A program made the position numbers and the translations under genes. The notes below the pieces were generated by a model. The model was not told the DNA's origin. It saw nothing but the letters and a program-made list of their open reading frames with translations, and did no database searches. 24,363 bases of DNA from a virus: positions 1 through 24,363 of the IMG/VR virus record IMGVR_UViG_3300050010_000493, one strand, 5' to 3'. Shown piece after piece: positions 21,349 through 24,363 of the stretch (position 1 is its first letter; every line of letters begins with the position of its first letter).

Positions 21349-23937
21349 GGCGCTATTACCGGCACGCTGACTAACCAGGCCGACCTGCAGACGGCTTTGA
21401 CCACCAAGGTCAATGCATCATCCTTGGCGACCGTGGCGACATCCGGCTCTTACAACGATCTCTCAAGTAAGCCCACCATCCCAGCCGCGCAAATCAACTC
21501 TGACTGGAGCGCCTTATCCGGTCTCGCGCAAATCAAAAACAAACCCACACTTGCGGCAGTTGCCTCATCAGGCTCCTATACCGATCTAACTAGCAAGCCA
21601 ACGATACCCACGGTCCCAACTGCGGTTTCTGCGTTCAGCAACGACTCCGGCTACCTTACTTCTACCAGCCCGGTTGCCGCTGCCAAAGTCACCGGACTCG
21701 CGGCAGTTGCCACCTCAGGTTCTTATACCGACCTGAGTTCCAAGCCAACGATACCTGCCGCGCAGGTCAACAGCGATTGGTCTGCTGCATCGGGTGCAGC
21801 ACAAATTTTGAATAAGCCCACTATCCCAGCCGTCGTAACCTTCAAGGTAAACGGGACCAACACCGGCTCTCAAAGCATCCTGAACGCCAAAGCTGGAGCC
21901 AACATGACCATCACCGATGATGGAGTCGGTGGCCTAACTTTTACGTCAGCCGCTTCGGGTGGATCAACGTCGTGGGGAGCTATCACCGGCACACTGGCAA
22001 ACCAAACTGACCTGTCGACAGCGTTGAATGGCAAGGCAAACTCATCGGCCTTGGCGACCGTGGCCACGTCAGGTTCTTACGCGGACCTGTTGAACATACC
22101 CACTATTCCTGCTGCTCAAATAGAAACCGATTGGAATGCGTCGACTGGGCTTGGCGTGCTCCTCAACAAACCAACGATTCCCACGGTGCCATCCAACGTA
22201 TCTGCGTTCACCAATGATGCGGGCTATCTGACTCCGACAACCGGGTTGGCCGCCAACGGCACGACGGTTGGAGCCGCGTCTCAAGCACAAGCCTTTGCCT
22301 CCGGTGTGAATGTCGGAGCTGCGGACAACTCTTTGGGCGGTAACCTCGTCGCGTACTCAACACTGGGACCTGAGCTTGCCCCTGCTCTCTCAGGTGCTTC
22401 GGGCACCAACTGGACTTTCGATTCGACTTGGACAGTGGCAGGGGGCACGGCGCAACATACCACAAATGGCGCAACCACCCTGGTTCCGACGAGCATGACT
22501 CTGACGGTCGGGACAGTGTATAGGGTGTCGGTTACTGCATCAGCAGTCTCCGTCGGAAGTTTCTCGTTCGGGATCGGTGGTTCAAACCCTCTAACAACCA
22601 TCAACTCAGGAAACCTGTCGTCTACGATCTTCCAGGCCGCGCAAACCACGGCAAGCATTGTGATCACCCCTACAAGCACTGCCCGTTTTACCATTAGCAG
22701 CATATCAATAAAAGCGCTCGCGACCACGCAGGGAGGAGTAACAGCCGATGGAAGCGTGCAAACGCGGACAGTCCTGGGGTTCCTGAACTCTGCCGGTGTC
22801 CTTGATACCGGCATATCTAGGAGCGTCTTCACCCCCGGGGCTATTCAAATCGGGAATGGGACCTTTGGGAGCTCATCCGGTTCCTTAGGCTGCGGCACGC
22901 TCACAGCCAATACGATCGGCCAAGCTAGCTCAACATTCATTCTGTCCGGTGCGGGCTGTAAGTGTTCATCCAGCGCCATCTTTTCTTTTTCGGCTTCAGC
23001 CTCGGCGGCCACCGCCGATACAGCTCTATCTCGCATCAGTCCCGGCGTTATAGCCATCGGAAACGGTACTGCCGGGAACGCATCAGGGACGCTAAACGTT
23101 GGCACGATCGCAGCCACGTCCATCAACGCATCAGCCGTGCAAACATTTGGGGCGGCTCAGCCAGGGGTGGTTTCAGCCTCTGGCGGAGGCACCACGAACT
23201 TCCTCCGTGCCGATGGTACATGGGCGGCGCCAAGCAGCTCCGGTGCAGCAGCCATCCCGACGATTCCCCGTGATGCCACGTGGCGCAGGATGATTGCGAA
23301 CCAAGGCACCACCAATGGGTACGATCAGCAGGGTCTCGCCATCATGCCAGCCGCTTCCGGAGTATTCGGCATCGACACGGCTTCCGGGCTCAGTTTCTAC
23401 GGGTCGGCTCAAATCACCACCCTTAATGTCTCTGTGGGCTTGTACACCAAAAACTACTACATCGGGACTCTCTCCCCGATGCCGTCGGCCTCGGCCAGCG
23501 CGACGCTCCAATTTCAGACCTATAACACGATTGCATTTATCGGATTGCTCTCCCATGCATATGCGATCGGCGGAAACGTGAGCTCCGCCACTTATCAGCA
23601 GAGCAGTGGCTCTCCATTCTATGGATTCCGCTTCATCTATGGCACAGACACAACGTGGAAGATACACCTGACCAGCGGTGGCAGTGATCTCCAAGTAATC
23701 GACACCGGCGTGGCTTTTGATTACACCAAATTCCACACCTTCGATTTGATCTACAACGCGAGCGCGGGGACCCTGACGTTCGGCATCGATGGTGTTGTCG
23801 TGGGTGGTGGACCCATCACGCCTACCGTCGCTCTGCCGCTTACCCAGTATTACTCCGCGATCTGGGCACAAGTATCGTCAGGCTCCGCGAGCGGTGGCGT
23901 CAATGCGGCGCAGATATACCAGGGCAGGGGCTACTAA
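21349..23937 (+). CDS. Main body of the tail fibre, in frame after the amber codon
   Basis: These 862 codons are in the same frame as the N-terminal module and are open to TAA 23935-23937. The first in-frame alternative start, TTG 21397, has no ribosome binding site and lies inside a conserved repeat. Independent initiation is therefore unlikely; the part is expressed by readthrough or suppression, or else lost. Residues begin with a GAITGTL...LATVATSGSY block. Four repeats of the SYxDLxxKPTIP type common in phage fibres follow (21427-22188). A beta-rich middle comes next, then FLRADGTWAAPSS, a usual fibre hinge near 23200. The last 250 residues contain a lectin-like beta sandwich (FYGFRFIYG.., FHTFDLIYNASAGTLTFGIDG) ending in IYQGRGY, probably the receptor-binding head. 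Confidence 0.72.
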   Translation, partial: GAITGTLTNQADLQTALTTKVNASSLATVATSGSYNDLSSKPTIPAAQINSDWSALSGLAQIKNKPTLAAVASSGSYTDLTSKPTIPTVPTAVSAFSNDSGYLTSTSPVAAAKVTGLAAVATSGSYTDLSSKPTIPAAQVNSDWSAASGAAQILNKPTIPAVVTFKVNGTNTGSQSILNAKAGANMTITDDGVGGLTFTSAASGGSTSWGAITGTLANQTDLSTALNGKANSSALATVATSGSYADLLNIPTIPAAQIETDWNASTGLGVLLNKPTIPTVPSNVSAFTNDAGYLTPTTGLAANGTTVGAASQAQAFASGVNVGAADNSLGGNLVAYSTLGPELAPALSGASGTNWTFDSTWTVAGGTAQHTTNGATTLVPTSMTLTVGTVYRVSVTASAVSVGSFSFGIGGSNPLTTINSGNLSSTIFQAAQTTASIVITPTSTARFTISSISIKALATTQGGVTADGSVQTRTVLGFLNSAGVLDTGISRSVFTPGAIQIGNGTFGSSSGSLGCGTLTANTIGQASSTFILSGAGCKCSSSAIFSFSASASAATADTALSRISPGVIAIGNGTAGNASGTLNVGTIAATSINASAVQTFGAAQPGVVSASGGGTTNFLRADGTWAAPSSSGAAAIPTIPRDATWRRMIANQGTTNGYDQQGLAIMPAASGVFGIDTASGLSFYGSAQITTLNVSVGLYTKNYYIGTLSPMPSASASATLQFQTYNTIAFIGLLSHAYAIGGNVSSATYQQSSGSPFYGFRFIYGTDTTWKIHLTSGGSDLQVIDTGVAFDYTKFHTFDLIYNASAGTLTFGIDGVVVGGGPITPTVALPLTQYYSAIWAQVSSGSASGGVNAAQIYQGRGY
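21427..22188 (+). repeat. Four divergent fibre repeats of the SYxDLxxKPTIP type
   Basis: Copies begin near 21427, 21553, 21700 and 22054. Each encodes a VA(T/S)SGSYxDLxxxPTIP stretch. Three continue into AAQ(I/V)xxDW-(N/S)A..G...LNKPT-like sequence, and two carry a VSAF(S/T)NDxGYLT variant. The copy at 22054 is preceded by the same WGAITGTL block that precedes the first copy, where the Trp codon is an amber. Such repeats build a stiff shaft and allow recombination between copies. Confidence 0.8.
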
Positions 23938-23966
23938 GCAGGCGAGCCGATCGCTTAGGAGAAACG

Positions 23967-24363
23967 TTGAGCAAAGTGAAGACCTACATCCTCGCTGCAG
24001 ATTTGCATTATCCCGTGCTCGATCGATCTGCCTGGGCAGCCGTGATGGATTACATCCGGCACAATCACATCGATGGCTTTGTCTGGATGGGTGATCAGCT
24101 CGACATGGCTGAAATTAGCCACTGGAATAAATCGAAACCTCTGTACCGCAAGCAGGGCTCGCTCGCGGCGAACTTGGAAGGATTCAACAAAGAGATTCTT
24201 GACCCGCTCGACAAGGCGCTCCCAGCAAATGCTGAAAAGGTCTGGATCACCGGAAATCACGAGCGGTTTATCACAATCGATTTGATTGAGGAGCAGCCGG
24301 AGCTAGATGGGATGCTGAGCCTGGATAAAGTCCTCCACCTGCCGGAACGTGGCTACAAGATGA
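23967..24363 (+). CDS. Metallophosphoesterase, 3'-truncated by window edge
   Basis: The frame opens at TTG 23967 with AGGAG five bases upstream and is still open at the window end (132 codons). The calcineurin-like phosphoesterase motifs are present in order: DLHYP (D-x-H, residues 12-16), GDQLD (G-D-x-x-D, near 42) and GNHE (near 96), all metal-binding signatures. The family hydrolyses phosphodiesters or phosphomonoesters with two metal ions; phage members may act on DNA ends or nucleotides, and the substrate cannot be told here. The remaining histidine motifs would lie beyond the window. There is no ATG near the start, and the Shine-Dalgarno supports TTG. It follows the fibre gene after 29 bases and continues the same transcription direction. 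Confidence 0.85.
   Translation, partial: MSKVKTYILAADLHYPVLDRSAWAAVMDYIRHNHIDGFVWMGDQLDMAEISHWNKSKPLYRKQGSLAANLEGFNKEILDPLDKALPANAEKVWITGNHERFITIDLIEEQPELDGMLSLDKVLHLPERGYKM

Noticed and set aside
23173-23871. A 232-codon minus-strand open frame inside the second fibre gene
   Set aside because: The same shadow effect applies; the plus-strand frame shows fibre and lectin-like patterns.
1-24363. tRNA genes, CRISPR arrays, insertion sequences, integrase or attachment sites
   Set aside because: I looked for cloverleaf-like, regularly spaced repeat and terminal inverted repeat patterns and for recombinase motifs, and saw none.

Overview
This window is the late structural region of a tailed phage or prophage with a siphovirus-type long non-contractile tail. 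Every gene I can support lies on the + strand. Genes are tightly packed, often overlapping by 1-11 bases, and most have AGGAG-like ribosome binding sites. The protein families (HK97-type portal and ClpP-like protease, phiE125-gp8-like connector, DUF3168, DUF2460, BR0599/DUF2163 hub, NlpC/P60 peptidase, large tip protein) are typical of phages and gene transfer agents (GTAs) of Gram-negative hosts. Nothing in the window fixes the host genus.

Layout. DNA packaging and head: terminase large subunit (1-1626, cut by the window start), a small helix-turn-helix protein (1628-1978), portal (1999-3684) and ClpP-like head protease (3674-4561). Head-tail connection: adaptor (4565-5278), head closure (5282-5653), tail terminator (5692-6114) and HK97 gp10-like protein (6277-6687). 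A cargo-like pair follows: a 78-aa unknown protein (6687-6923) and a family 2-type glycosyltransferase (6923-7660). Tail: two tandem tail tube paralogues (7664-8513), the G and GT tail assembly chaperones joined by a -1 ribosomal frameshift (8582-9453), tape measure (9450-11741), distal tail protein, hub, peptidase and tip protein (11741-16886). Host contact: a very long repetitive fibre-like protein (16924-20478), a membrane-anchored coiled-coil protein (20533-20922) and a modular fibre broken by one in-frame amber codon (20926-23937). A metallophosphoesterase (23967-) runs off the end.

The order portal-protease-adaptor-stopper-terminator-tube-chaperone-tape measure-distal tail-hub-peptidase-tip follows that of the Rhodobacter gene transfer agent (g3-g15), with one conspicuous exception. 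The major capsid gene expected directly after the protease is not there, and no other gene in the window looks like an HK97-fold capsid.

Points most worth a second look: the missing capsid gene; a tail of 13 cysteines within 56 residues on the protease; the amber codon standing where a paralogous internal repeat has Trp; a 13-bp perfect inverted repeat enclosing two small hairpins in the only sizeable non-coding gap; a canonical CCCAAAC frameshift site with a correctly spaced hairpin; and a glycosyltransferase lodged just upstream of the duplicated tail tube genes. I see no tRNA, CRISPR array, insertion sequence, integrase or attachment site. No stretch over 300 bases lacks a gene.
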